DNA of 64,000 nucleotides, from positions 14,803,857 through 14,867,856 of the forward strand of contig NC_134834.1 in assembly GCF_004210375.1 (NCBI RefSeq), given 5' to 3'. Source of the stretch: Tachypleus tridentatus (Eukaryota; Arthropoda; Merostomata; Xiphosura; Limulidae). How positions within the stretch are numbered: position 1 is the first letter of the stretch; each line of letters begins with the position of its first letter. Below the pieces are notes generated by a model. It did no database searches. It was not told where the DNA came from and was given only the letters and a program-made list of their open reading frames with translations. A program made the translations under genes and the position numbers. Of the stretch, positions 12,546-24,600 are shown in pieces.

Positions 12546-12664
12546 TGTGTGTTTTCTTATAGCAAAACCACATCAGGCTATCTACTGAGTCTACCGAGGG
12601 GAATCGAACCCCTGATTTTAGCGTCGTAAATCCATAGACTTACCGCTGTACCAGCGGGTGACGG
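12546..12664 (-). mobile_element. tRNA-derived SINE, family 3
   Basis: Family 3 is about 115 bp. On the minus strand it reads as a head with 'tacagcggtaagtctatgga', a B box GGTTCGATTCCCC, then 'gcctgatgtggttttgctat' and a terminal ACAC run. This copy is nearly complete and related to those at 16911 and 27365. Confidence 0.75.
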
Positions 12665-12778
12665 TTTTCGAACGAACCATAATGGAACAAAATGGAAGTT
12701 TGTTGTAGATAATGCGACATTCCCTATCTGAATGACACCCTATACGCACGTGAGCTATAAAACAGCCCCCTACTATTA

Positions 12779-12883
12779 CAGTCTGCGGATCTCTAACACT
12801 AAAATCAGATGTTTGATTCCCCTCGGTGCACTCAGTAAATAGCCCGATGTGACTTTACTACAAAGAACATACACATGCTATTA
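12779..12883 (+). mobile_element. tRNA-derived SINE, family 3
   Basis: It contains 'cagtctgcggatctctaaca', a B-box-like 'gtttgattcccctcggtgca' and the tail 'atagcccgatgtgactttac'. It is in opposite orientation to the copy at 12546. Confidence 0.7.
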
Positions 12884-13440
12884 AAACAGCCAGATCATAA
12901 TTCCCACCCCCTCTTCCGTAGCATTCAAATATAATTGCTCCTAAACTAAACTGGTTAAGGCAGGCAGCCAGAAGCACTCACGGTCTCGAGGTTTTGAAGA
13001 GTTTAAGCGATACACGTGCGAACCGCAGCCCGATACGTTAAATATTTGGCCACGCTCAGCCCAAACGGAACAGAAGCAAAACGTCGTAGACTAAAAGAGA
13101 AACAGTAAGAACAATCTAACCAAGAAGTACTTAGTTAAAAAATACTTAAATAGTCCAGAAAAAAAATGTAGCATTTCGAATGATGAAACGTATCACATCA
13201 AAATGGATAAAACTGAATCCAATTGTTACACTTATAACGCTATTTGGTGAAACAAGTTTCATATAAAATCTAAGACACCGTGATGAAAATAAATTTATTG
13301 TATTTTGTTAATACATACGGTGTAGTTAGTTTACTTTAATACTTTGCGATAAATGTATTTGGAACGTTTTGTGCATGTTTTATATTCTGATTTTATCCAT
13401 CATTCAGAGGATCGAACACTGATTTGTTACCCTTGAAAAC
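12884..13440. other. non-coding, nothing recognised
   Basis: AT-rich unique sequence without an open frame of interest, splice-bounded exon or clear repeat. Confidence 0.5.
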
Positions 13441-13717
13441 GTCCCGTTATAGCCAGGTGGTTAAGGCACTCGACTCGTAATCTGAGAGTCGTGAGATCGA
13501 ATCCCCGTCACACCAAATATGCTCGCCCTTTCAACTGTGGGGCGTTATAATGTAACGGTCAATCCCACTATTCGTTGGTAAAAGAGTAGCCCAAGAGTTG
13601 GCGGTGGGTGGTGATGACTAGCTGTCTTCCCTCTAGTCGTACACTGAAAAATTAGGGACGGATAGCGCAGATAGCCCTCGAGTAGCTTTGCGTGAAACTC
13701 AGAAAACAAAACAAACC
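13441..13717 (+). mobile_element. tRNA-derived SINE, family 1, full length
   Basis: The copy is complete: head 'agccaggtggttaaggcact', anticodon region 'cgactcgtaatctgagagtc', body 'gttggcggtgggtggtgatg' and tail ending in aaaacaaaacaaacc. Confidence 0.93.
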
Positions 13718-15490
13718 CTTCAAAAAACCGACTTGTATCACTCACCACCGTCAAGGTCTTCATGTTTTCAACAATTTTTTTTATCGTTTTCTTTTCTTTT
13801 TCTTTTCACTCAGCAAAAAAAAAATACCAGCGAAACAAAATGGGGAAATCATTTATTTTCAGTGTAAAACACCCCCTAGTGGAATTGGAAATAATTGGTG
13901 AAATTAATTGCAACGTTAATGATAATTTTGTATACACATTTTTCTCTAGATGTTTAACGACTCTGTAAGCGAAAAAGTCACGAATTCATAATAAATTTGC
14001 AGCACATGTATTTTACAAAACATTGTTTGTGAAGTCTGTGTGAATTTCGTCAATAACACTTGGGTAAATGAAACTCGGTGGCGTTCCCTCGAAATAATCA
14101 ACATTTGCTATTGGGTTTCAAGTGGACACACAACGTCACTTGGAAATGGAGACAACGTCACTACTTTTAATAATTCGTTTTGTGTTTCAAGTTCTTGTAG
14201 ACTGCCCCTCGTGCTTGTGTCAAGTGGTAGGCCCTAAAATAGTATCATGCCCACATGCACCAGATGTATCGAGACCTGTGTCTCTAAGGATTCACGTCAG
14301 AGGTCGTAGATAAAACAGGAGAATGTTTTTAGTAGGTTTGGGCTTGAAGGGGAAGGAGGGAGTGCTCATTACTTAAGTAGATTCCTGGAATGTTAAGGAT
14401 AAGACTTGATTTGAAGCACGTGGTATTCACGAGCTTATAGTCCTTTGTGTTGTTTGGCTCTGATTAAATCCGCAGTGACTTTGACTGCTTCTTCGGTTTC
14501 TTCCCTAAATAAAGAATGATTGTAAATTAATTGTGATAAGATTCTTGTCCTCATTACAGTGTGGCAGTGAAATCGTTTCTGCAAAACAAAGTAATGGCCG
14601 AACGGGTGTTATCAACAAGTTATTGTTTTGTGCCTGAAGTAAGATCTATGCGAGATGCTTTGTACGTTGTACTTGCAATACGACTATATACATAATTTTA
14701 TATAGCCTCGTACGCATGCGCACATATTGACGTGTATCAAGTACTGGCAAATTAAAAAGATATTAAAGCAGAACATTTTTTTTTTCCTGTTTCTCATCAA
14801 CTTCAGTGATATTTCTTGGTTGTTTCACACAAAGTGTTCTATATTTACAACACTGCACGTGAGTTAAGTGTGCTACGTTTAGAAAACTGTGTTATTTTTA
14901 GAGCATACCCCATCAACTGGCCTGTACCGTTGCATCTGAAACGTTTGAGCTGGTGAGTTAAGAAAGCTTTACTGCTTAGCGTGTCGGGCTGTGGATCAAA
15001 GGATGCGCGCTGAGTTACAAATCGCCCTCCGCACTTCGGGTGGGTGGAGCTATTACAGAATATCGATCAAATCGATTGCAGTAGCTCGTGGCTTGGTTTC
15101 ACTTGCTGATAAATTTGCTACCCCAGAGGGATCTTGAACCCTAAAATATTTCCCGTCTGTGGTGTATGAGCACGTGCGTCACGTGTGGTCTTGCTAGATT
15201 GTGAGGGAGGATATGAACAAACTTTCAAACGTGGCGTCCATGAATCCCGAGGGAGGGGCTCGAACAGAATAATCTCATACCAGATTTGATTGTTCGATTA
15301 AATTTAATATGCTTTAAGAAAGCCACTTGAAGAAGCAATTAAGATTGTAATTATTTCAGTGAGTTTATGCATTTATAACTAAGTTAACTTAATCTTAACT
15401 AAATTTAGCTTGTGAATTAAAGTTTGTGGTCGAAGTAAACGTTCTTCATAAAAAAAAGGGTAAATTTGCTTATTGCAGAAGGGTATAGAC
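13718..15490. other. non-coding, nothing recognised
   Basis: Unique AT-rich DNA. Short open frames near 14040-14313 have no domain, no codon signature and no splice sites that would make an exon. A stretch at 14950-15080 is somewhat tRNA-like but could not be matched to another copy. Confidence 0.5.
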
Positions 15491-15750
15491 TTGTTTGTTT
15501 GTTTTTTGAATTTCGCACAAAGCTACACGAGGGCTATCTGCGCTAGCCGTCCCTAATTTAGCAGTGTAAGACTAGAGGGAAGGCAGCTAGTCATCACCAC
15601 CCACCGACAACTCTTGGGCTACTCTTTTTACCAACGAACAGTGGGATTGACCGTCACATAATAACGCCCCCACGACTGAAAGGGCGAGCATGTTCGGTGC
15701 CACGGGGATTCGAATTCGCGACCCTCAGGTTACGAGTCGAACGCCTTATT
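15491..15750 (-). mobile_element. tRNA-derived SINE, family 1
   Basis: It begins with the TTGTTTGTTTG tail on the + strand and runs through 'aaagctacacgagggctatc' and 'ccgacaactcttgggctact' to 'ttacgagtcgaacgccttat'. The first 20 or so bases of the head are missing, as in the copy at 40773. Confidence 0.92.
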
Positions 15751-16269
15751 CTTGAAGTGGAAAAACGCATGTGTGTTTGGTTCATAACTACTTAGGCCTA
15801 GCAAACTGTGTTGACGGTGCTTGTTTTACCTTTTTTTTCAGTGGATTGTAATTAAAAAAACGAGGTATTGATTTTTGTTGGTCTTACGATGAAGCATCTG
15901 AAGAAAGAAACATATTATTGGCAGGAAATTCACAACATTACTAAGGAAGACATTAATTTTTGTGAACTAAAAAAGGGAGACTTTGTATATCACAACTACG
16001 TACACTTGATAAACTATACTTAATTATTACCCATAACAATACTTAAACTTATATTTAAATGGAAAACTGGTGAGTATAAAAGAAAAATCATGTAGTTGGG
16101 TCGCATCAGATAACAACATCTTTTATACCTGAGACCAGCGGAGTGGTTGTCACCGACTTGTTATCTGGTACTTGAGAAATGTTGCATTAAAAGATCAGTG
16201 TTGAAAATATTCCTAATTAATTCATGGAATATACACCATCTGTTTAACAATTCGTTCTACTATACAGTA
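15751..16269. other. non-coding, nothing recognised
   Basis: AT-rich unique DNA between a SINE and the MITE. No gene or repeat is supported. Confidence 0.5.
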
Positions 16270-16767
16270 CAGGGGAGCGCCGTTAAGCCGCGGTTAAATA
16301 CTGCGGCTTAAACCTTTGTGACTGAAAAGCCGAACTCGCCAACAGCTCCGCCGAGGAGCCTCATCCGGGCCATTGCGTGATCATTATATCGGATTATCGA
16401 ATTAAAAATAATACTTTAATTATTGATCACTTTTTTTCACGGATTTATCGCGGATTAACTTTGTATGGAGAGGTGTGATTCGGTAACAATGGCGGCCTCC
16501 ATAAACTGACATAGAGAGCGGATAAGGTAGATTAACGGTCGATTTCTATTGTAATATATTTTATTTATTTCCCAAATTAAAGCAAATCCTTTTTAAATAT
16601 CCCCTTGAAGTTATAAAGCCAGGATTAAATTCGTAAGCCGCGTTTTCACACGTTCTTAAATTAGCGGTGAGCCGCGATAATCCTCGCTCACATCGCTCAC
16701 AAGACTTGCTACAGCGACTTAAGCGATTTCGCGGTTTACTGGTCCGCGGCTTAATGGTGCTCCACTG
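16270..16767. mobile_element. MITE with 24-bp terminal inverted repeats, TA target site
   Basis: The left end reads CAGGGGAGCGCCGTTAAG and then CCGCGG. The reverse complement of the right end reads CAGTGGAGCACCATTAAG and then CCGCGG, giving 21 matches in 24. TA dinucleotides flank both sides (16268-16269 and 16768-16769), as in Tc1/mariner-type insertions; the 'CAGTGGA' start resembles pogo/Tigger-like elements. The 498-bp body has no transposase frame, so this is a non-autonomous deletion derivative. The superfamily is inferred from the ends only. Confidence 0.8.
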
Positions 16768-16910
16768 TATTGTGTTGTCTGTCATTCGGTCGGTAGACAC
16801 TAAAATGATGCCACATAAATAATACAAAACGTTCTAGCTTGTGCTGTCGTCACGAGAAGAATTATTCAGTTTGTAGGCTACAAAGCAGCATGACACGTGA
16901 TCTTCAAAGG

Positions 16911-17030
16911 CGCGTGTGTTTTTTTATAGCAAAGCCACATCGGGCTATCTGCTGAGTCCATCGAGGGGAATCGAACTCCTGATTTTAGCGTTTTAAATCC
17001 GTGGACTCACCGCTGTACCGGCGGGGGGGG
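16911..17030 (-). mobile_element. tRNA-derived SINE, family 3
   Basis: On the + strand it reads 'tatagcaaagccacatcggg', 'gaatcgaactcctgatttta' and 'actcaccgctgtaccggcgg'. It is the best-preserved family 3 copy here. Confidence 0.8.
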
Positions 17031-17396
17031 ACTCTTCAAAGGCAACAACTGAAAATATTTGTTACTCTTAATTCGGGTTTTGTTTTCTCTCGAGACGCAC
17101 TTTCGAAAACCCTGCGCAAATAATCACCCAACATTATACATAAGTGTGTATTGAAATTTGTTTTTGAAGTTGACTTCGTACACGGTGATCCACGTTAAGG
17201 TTAAATAATAGAGAAGCGAAGGTTTCACAGTTTATTTCGATTGTTTGGTAGAAAAAAAAAGTACATTCGTGTGTACTAAGTCGTGACTCATAAACTGTTA
17301 TTTTAATTTTGTCGTACTTGGTGTGGTAAAGAAATAAAACTAAAGTATTACTTCTAGAATTTTCCAGTTGTGATTCATGCGTCCAACAGTTTTTAA
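17031..17396. other. non-coding, nothing recognised
   Basis: Unique AT-rich DNA between two SINEs. Confidence 0.5.
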
Positions 17397-17674
17397 GCCC
17401 GGCATGGCCAAGTGTGTTAAGGCGTTCGACTCGTAATCTGAGGGTCGTGGGTTCGAATCCCTGTCACACCAAACATGCTCGCCCTTTCAGCCGTGGGGAC
17501 GTTATAAAGTTACGTTCAATCCCACTATTCGTTGGTAAAAGAGTAGCTCAAGAGTTGGCGGTGGGTGGTGATGACTAGCTGCCTTCCCTCTCGTCTTATA
17601 CTACTAAATTAGGGACGGCTAGCACAGATAGCCCTCGTGTAGCTTTGTGCGAAATTCAAAACAAACAAACAAAC
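17397..17674 (+). mobile_element. tRNA-derived SINE, family 1, full length
   Basis: The copy is complete and well preserved: 'gcccggcatggccaagtgtg', 'gttcgactcgtaatctgagg', B box 'gtgggttcgaatcc', and a tail ending in a long CAAA repeat. It is among the youngest-looking copies in the window. Confidence 0.95.
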
Positions 17675-19173
17675 TATCAGTTTTTAAACACGGTTTCTGG
17701 AAAACCGCTTATTTATCGAGTTGTTTAGCTCCACGACTTTATTGGATAAAGTCTAATTAAACATAAAATGTGGAGAGAAACGCCATCTGTGTGTGTATAT
17801 TTATTATTTTTGACGTGTTTAAATATTTTTAATTAATCACATTGTATCCTAAATTGATTCACGTGTGTGAATAATATTATGGCCTTGTGCCTAATTTATT
17901 TTTCAGTAATATTCAGTGGGTCAACTGTTTATTGATTAAATACACACATACGTATGTGTTATTATGTGTATTTTTACATTTTTTGTTTGTTTTGGATATT
18001 CACGAAAAGGTATGAAGAGAACAGTTGCGCTAGACTAAAACGAAGGCAGCTAGACTACAGCACACTCCGCCAACCCCTGGACTACGAGGGTGTTAATCCT
18101 TGTTCTTAGAAGGCAGTCACGGCCCCGAAGTGTGCTGACCTTGTTTTGTTTTGTTTTTTACGGCAACGAGACGCGAAATAAATCTTCTGATTCACATTCC
18201 TTCACGCTAACTACCAAGCCACGCCCGGACCGTTTTATATAGAACGTGAATGTATTAAAACCAACATTTTTTTGGGGTCCTTACTCTGGTTCTCTGTATC
18301 GGCAAAAAAAAACACACAAAACAATACGTTGACTCCTTTCTGTGATCTGTTTGAAACAAGTAATCTGACAATAAAGGCAGAACTGTATGTGTATCTCAGA
18401 CGTGTGATGTCGAAATCAAAGAACTAAACCCGGGTGATACTGATAATTTTGACCAATCACAATCCGTAAAACCTAATTTGTATTCTCGACCATCAGGGCC
18501 GAGCTGGGTTCTATCGAAAAGCACCGGCACAAGGAGCAGTTATGAGGAGTGGTGACAAGTCGTCCAATAAGGAGTCGTGAAACCCATTAGTGTAAGAAAT
18601 ATTGTTTTTTGTTTAGGAATCGGAAGCTAAATGAAAGAAAGGATTACAAGAGTAAATATTGTAAGTTTGGATAGCTGTTCCAATGATAACTCATTCAACT
18701 CCAAATATACACACTTTAGGCTCAAACACAATGGAACGTTTTTGTATTATTCATACGTTTTTCTTGTACTTGCGGACGTTGCACGAATGAAAGATGGAAG
18801 CTAAGCCTTGTAGGGTCGTTATGTCGCATTACTGGCTCCTAACTTTCTATACGTCCTACTGAGCTTCCACCAATATCCATCTGAAAGGGCGTATTGTGTG
18901 CGCTCAGTGACCGGAACTTGAAGAGTAGACGTGAACCAGCTAGTTTCAAGTGGGAGTTCGAAACGTTCACTTGAGTGAGTTCAAATAACTGGGAAACAAC
19001 ACCGATATCTGACCACTGTTGTTATTCTCACTTTAACGAATCGTTGGTGTTTTTCTGCGACCACGAAGGATGGAAGAACTAAAGGCGTTTCATTAGAAGT
19101 GACGAGACTTCTCCGGTCTCATCACAACATTTCCTATGTTCAGAGCTAATTTTGCTCTGGCCAGAAATTACTT
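17675..19173. other. non-coding; one decayed SINE-like patch
   Basis: Mostly unique AT-rich DNA. Around 18010-18090 the order 'ggcagctagactacagcaca' then 'ctccgccaacccctggacta' resembles the body of a reverse-strand family 1 SINE, much decayed. No gene is supported. Confidence 0.45.
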
Positions 19174-19390
19174 GGTTTGTTTTTTTGTATTTCGCGCAAA
19201 GCTACACGAAGACTATTTGCGCTAACCGTCCCTAATTTAGCAGTGTAAGACTAGAGGAAATGCAGCTAGTCATCATCACCCACCGCCAACTCTTAGGCTA
19301 CTCTTATAACAACAAATAGTGTGATTCACCGTCACTTTATAATGTTCCCACGGCTGAAAGGGAGAGTATGTTTGATGTTGCGGGCATCTA
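19174..19390 (-). mobile_element. tRNA-derived SINE, family 1, lacking the tRNA head
   Basis: The tail ('ttcgcgcaaagctacacgaa') and body ('accgccaactcttaggctac', 'ggctgaaagggagagtatgt') are present on the minus strand. The tRNA-like head is missing, consistent with 5' truncation on insertion. Confidence 0.88.
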
Positions 19391-19617
19391 GAAATTATTA
19401 CAGTGGAAGAAATAAGTTTGTTCTTGTTTTCAGAGCGCAAGATTTAAATTTACCACATGAGTTATTTGGACCAGTTCGATTAATGGAACTTATGTTCACT
19501 CTAACTCTTATGAGATCTACGGAAACTAGCGAAAACAGTAATCAACATAAATATACTAACAGCATATGTAATAAAATATAGGAAAGTAGCAAAGAAACAA
19601 TTAGTGTAGTGTTAAAA

Positions 19618-19708
19618 AACCGCTAGAAACTGGGTTTCGATACCCGTGGTGAACAGAGTACAGATGGCCTATTGTGTAGCTTTGTGCTTAATTTTAAACA
19701 AACAAAAA
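19618..19708 (+). mobile_element. tRNA-derived SINE, family 2, 5' truncated
   Basis: It contains 'actgggtttcgatacccgtg', 'gtacagatggcctattgtgt', 'agctttgtgcttaattttaa' and an ACAAACAAAA end. Confidence 0.75.
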
Positions 19709-20042
19709 GTATAAAAATAATAGTAGTAAAATATTAAAAATGGCCTGAGAAGCATAAAAATAAATTAATACAAAAGTGACAGTAACGTATGTAACAAAAT
19801 CTTAGAAAACTAGCAAAACAAAAAGCAGTAAAATAACATCAGAATTGAAGTGGACATCTAATGACATCCAGGAAACTGGTAAGAAATGGTCATGACGAAT
19901 TAGCATAGAAATAACAGTAGTGTTTGTAATATCATCCTACGAGCAAATTAATGTTTACAAACAGTTTAGAAACAGAATTTATACAACTGTTTTTAAAGCA
20001 GTGAGTTAACTAAATATCAGAAAGCTATACTGACAGACCAAG
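19709..20042. other. non-coding, nothing recognised
   Basis: A-rich DNA with scattered 'aaatag'/'taaaat' motifs. No gene is supported. Confidence 0.5.
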
Positions 20043-20326
20043 GGCCCCGGCATGGCCAGGTGGTTAAGGCACTCGACTCGTAATCCGAGGGTCGCGGGTT
20101 CGAATTCCCATCACACCAAACATGCTCGCCCTTTCAGCTGTTGGGGTGTTATAATGTGACGATCAATCCCACTATTCGTTGGTCAAAAAGAGTAGCCCAA
20201 GAGTTTGCGGTGAGTGGTGATGACTAGCTGCCCTCTCTCTAGTCTTACACTTCAAAATTAGGGACGGCAAGCGCAGTTAGCTCTCGAGTAGCTTTGCGCG
20301 AAATTCATAAACATCATAAACAAACA
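20043..20326 (+). mobile_element. tRNA-derived SINE, family 1, full length
   Basis: Complete head ('ggcatggccaggtggttaag'), body and tail. It shares with the copy at 23285 the variant stretch 'aattcccatcacaccaaaca' and 'tcagctgttggggtgttata', so the two belong to one subfamily. Confidence 0.93.
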
Positions 20327-20834
20327 TTTATTTGTTTATTTTGGTACACTGGGGAATGTAACGGTATTGTTACATTCCCAAGGATGCTGTAATATTATTT
20401 CATTGTTTCAATCTTTTCCGTAAAGACGTATTTATATCATTATGCGAACACAGCAACGCCTGTTACATCCCAAAGATGTACTGACGTTGTCTGACTTTAA
20501 CAATATAACGATAGTGTTATATGCCTGAGGGAGGGTATGACAGCGTTGTTAAGATCTGGAGGACATAACGATTTTGTTATACACATTTGATGATAGAGCT
20601 TTATTCATATACCCTACGAATATACAGGGTTTGCTGTATTAAATAATTATGCGCAAATATTTTCGTGAATCGCTCTGGACAGAACGTCATACATACCATA
20701 ATAGTTTATTGGGAGGAGTTTTAACTTATGTTATTGTGGTACGGTTTAAAACTTTTAATTTTTGTTTTAAATTAAAAAAGCGAAATCACAAGATCTCGTT
20801 ATAAAGTACAAAATTCGCCGTTTTTTCACTTGAT
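20327..20834. other. non-coding, nothing recognised
   Basis: Unique sequence with loosely repeated 'ataacgat...ttgttata' phrases near 20500-20590. No gene is supported. Confidence 0.45.
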
Positions 20835-21058
20835 TATTACTTAATGTGTAGTAATGCCATATTATTACTTAATGTGTAGTAATGCCACATTATTACTTAA
20901 TATGTGGTAATGCCACATTATTACTTGATGTGTAGTAATGCCACATTATTACTTAATGTGTAGTAATGCCACATTATTACTTGATGTGTGGTAATGCCAC
21001 ATTATTACTTGATGTGTGGTAATGCCACATTATTACTTGATGTGTGGTAATGCCACAG
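20835..21058. repeat. 28-bp tandem repeat, 8 copies, palindromic unit
   Basis: The unit is 'attattacttaatgtgtagt' plus 'aatgccac'. It contains two short inverted repeats (ATTACT/AGTAAT and TAATG/CATTA), so each copy can form small hairpins. It lies about 300 bp upstream of exon 1 as numbered here, in the same intron. Confidence 0.93.
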
Positions 21059-21356
21059 ATAATTAGAAGTATTACGATTAAATTATTTTTAACATTACTA
21101 CAGAAGTAAGTACTGTGTTAATGGAGTTTAGATGAATACCCTGTCTGTTTTCCTTAAAAGTGCCTCTTTAAGAGTAGTTACATTTATATCTGCCAAGAAT
21201 AAACATGCCGATTGGGAACCAAAAAACGTAACATACTTTCTCTTCGAGGATCGCATTCGTATCATCCATTTTGGATATAATGGCTTAAATTTTAGAAATT
21301 GTTTTAACTGGTATCGATTTTCTTTAAAGTGTTTCAACTCCTGATTTTCTGTGCAG

Positions 21357-21671
21357 GCATAATACGGACTCGTGCTCCCCTGGACTATGAAAGTACTTCG
21401 AGTTACTGGCTGTCCATCTACGCTAGAGACTGGGGGACAGTTCCCCTCTGTGGTCGTATAGACGTCTATATAAAAGTTCTAAACGAAAATGACAACACAC
21501 CCCTGACCAACGAGCCTGCCTACTATCCTAGTGTGACGGAGAACGCCGAACCCGGAACCTTTGTGGTCAAGTTGGACGCTTTTGACCAGGACTCTTCTAC
21601 TGCTGAGGGTATTCGATATGAAATCGTTAGTGGTGACCCGCAAGGATTTTTTGATATCGACAGAACGACAG
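21357..21671 (+). CDS. FAT1: Fat-like cadherin exon 1 (window numbering)
   Basis: The acceptor is ttttctgtgcag before GCATAATACGG; the donor is ACAG before gtaattg. The exon starts at the second base of a Gly codon and ends one base into the next Gly codon. It encodes 105 residues: GIIRTRAPLDYESTSSYW (end of one EC repeat), the linker LNENDNTPLT, and most of the next repeat (YYPSVTENAEPG to DIDRTTG). The vertebrate counterpart, as I recall it, also begins right after the very large exon that encodes the N-terminal repeats, which would place that exon upstream of this window. The frame is clean. Confidence 0.95.
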
Positions 21672-24600
21672 GTAATTGTTTCTAATTTGTACCATATTTT
21701 TAACTTGTAGTCCACACCAAACCAGTCCACAAGCGAACGCAGTAGTATTTAAGTTAGATCCTCAAAGAGGAGAGAAAGGGATTACTTGTTCACAACCAAA
21801 TGAATTGGATGCTCGGAGATTCTCTTAGTTACTGTTTTAGGGATTTTATCAATGAGGATTTGGACTTTATTTGAAGGATCATACAGAGAAACTGCCTTTC
21901 TTAATTTTATTTTGCATAAATTAACAGAAATCGAAATCAATCAAAATGTGTGTACTGAAACAGAACCAGTTTATGTGAGAGGATTTTATTACTGTAAAGA
22001 TATCTAAACCAAAACCAGATGTACAAGCTGACGTGTTTTATACCAGTCAAAGGCTTGTCATTTGTGGCTTAAAACAAATAATATAGTTGAAACATATTGT
22101 CATATGCAAGTTGTATTGTATCATTAATGACGGAAGTGATAAAAATGATTATCCGTGGTATTATGACGTCATATCGCATCTGATATTTCTAGTGTAATAT
22201 ATACTACTTGTGATTATGGTAAGTTTGACGTGTTAGTCCAGAAGACCGTATTTTCCATGGTACTTCTTCACTGTCAGTTCCTAGACAATATTACCTCAGC
22301 AAGGCCCGGCATGGCCAGGTGGGTTAAAGCGTGCGACTCGTAATCTGAGGGCCGCGGGTTCGCATCCCCGTCGCACCAAACATGCTCGCCTTTTCAGCCG
22401 TGGGGGCGTTATAATATGACGGTCAATCCCACTGTTCGTTGGTAAAAGAGTAGCCCAAGGGTTGGCGGTGGGTGGTGATGACTAGCTGCCTTCCCTCTAG
22501 TGTTACACTGCTAAATTAGGGACGGCTAGCGCAGATAGCCCTCGTGTAGCTTTACGTGAAATTCAAAAACAAACACCGCAGTAACTTTTCCATTAGATCA
22601 AAACTTCTTTGGAGAACAGTTATGTCGATGTTACTAAAGACTTTATTTTCCATGACAGTCCTTCATTGTCTGCTCCTAGACAATAAATATCACTACAGTG
22701 ACCTTTCCATAACAGCCCTGTCAATGCCAATACTGAGATCCGTATTTCCATGGCGATCCCAAGCTGTTTTCTTCTGAACGGCGGAACTACAACAACGTTT
22801 TCCTAACGTAAGGCCTGTGCTGTCTCGCCACAGTCTGAGGATACGGAAGCTGTTCCGGGGTTTATTTCTGATGTGATTTCTTATGCCCATCTCTGCTCCA
22901 GATGTTGTTGTCATTTCCAGTGAAAACCCTTTCTTTCGAAAGGTCGGGTTTTTTCGACATTGCATCGTTTACCACTTTTGCTGTACGAATATTTATCTTT
23001 TGGAGATAGTGGTAGCAAACTTTCCGGATACCGGACAAATTTTGGAAGCATTTTACAAGACTGACCAGTCTTCACACGTGGGAAGGATGCCCGTCTATCA
23101 CTTGTTCAAAGTTGTTGGAATCAATTGGACATTCGTGGGAAAATAGTAACTGATTTACTTGCATAAATTGTCTTGTAACACGCGCTGTCACGGTTTTACA
23201 CGACACTCGTACGCGTAACAGAGCATGCGTAAGATGTGTATACAATGAATTTGTTATTCAGTTTTTAAGTTTACTTATCCCTGTGCCCTGCATGGCCAGG
23301 TGGTTAAGGCACTTGACTCGTAATCTCAGGGTCGCGGGTTCGAATTCCCATCACACCAAACATGCTCGCCCTTTCAGCTGTTGGGGTGTTATAATGTGAC
23401 GATCAATCCCACTATTCGTTGGTCAAAAAAGTAGCCCAAGAGTTGGCGGTGGGTGGTGATGACTAGCTGCCTTATCTTTAGTCTTACACTGCTAAATTAG
23501 GGACGGCTAGCGCAGATAGCTCTCTTGTAGCTTTGCGGGCCAAACTATATTGTAACTTTCGAGTTAGTCATGAGTGTTAGTTGGTACTATACCATAAGAA
23601 TCTACTTCTGAGTTTTGAAAAACGAAACATTTGTGTAGTTGATAGTTTGTTTAATACATAGAAGTAAAAAATAGCTAAACACAGCATAAAAAGTTTTAAA
23701 AAATACACACAAGGAGAAGAGGGCAAATGTTTGTTTGTAGTTAAGCACAAAACTAAAACAATGAGCCGTCTGTGCTGTATCCATCGGGTATATCGACACC
23801 CGGTTTTTACCGTTTTAAGCCTTCAAACTTAAACCTGTGGCATGGCCATGTGGTTCGGGCGTTTGGCTCGTAATCTGAGGAGCACGCGGATTCGAATCCC
23901 TGTCACACCAAACGTGTTTGCCGTTTCGGCTGTGGGTAAGTTATGCTATAACGCCCACTATTCGTTAGTAAAATAGTAGCCTAAGATTTGGCGGTGGGTG
24001 ATGATAAACTAGCTGCCTTCCCTCTGGTCTTACACTGCTAAATTAGGGACGGCTAGCACAGATAGCCCTCGTAAAACTTTGCGCGAAATAAAAAAAGAGA
24101 AGAAACAAATTACATCTGTGTCGCTGTGTGAGGGGGGTATGGTGGGGTGAGCTTGTTGAGCTTTGAAAATGGAAAATAGAGGGGTATGGTGGTGTGAGCT
24201 TGATCAGCTTTCAAAATGGAAAATAGAGGGGGGTATGGTGGGGTGAGTTTGTTGAGCTCTGAAAATGGAAAATAGAGGGGTATGGTGGTGTGAAACTTGT
24301 TGAGCTCAAAATGGAAAATAGAGGGTATGGTGGGGTGAGCCTGTTGAGCTCTGAAAATAAAAAAAACAGAGGGTATGGTGGGGTGAGCTTGTTGAAACTT
24401 TGAAAATGGAAAATATAAGGGGGGTATAATGAAAACGGGAAAAGGGTGAAACTTATTGAAACTTTGAAAACGGAAAATAGAGGGGGGTATAATTAGGGTG
24501 AAACTTATTGAAACTTTGAAAATGGAAAATAGAGAGGGGTATAATTGGGGTGAAACTTGTTGAGCTTGAAAATGGAAAATAGAGAGGTATATGGTGGGGT

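Noticed and set aside
22883-23146. 87-codon open frame inside the large intron
   Set aside because: No recognisable domain, composition like the surrounding intron, no splice sites at the right phase.
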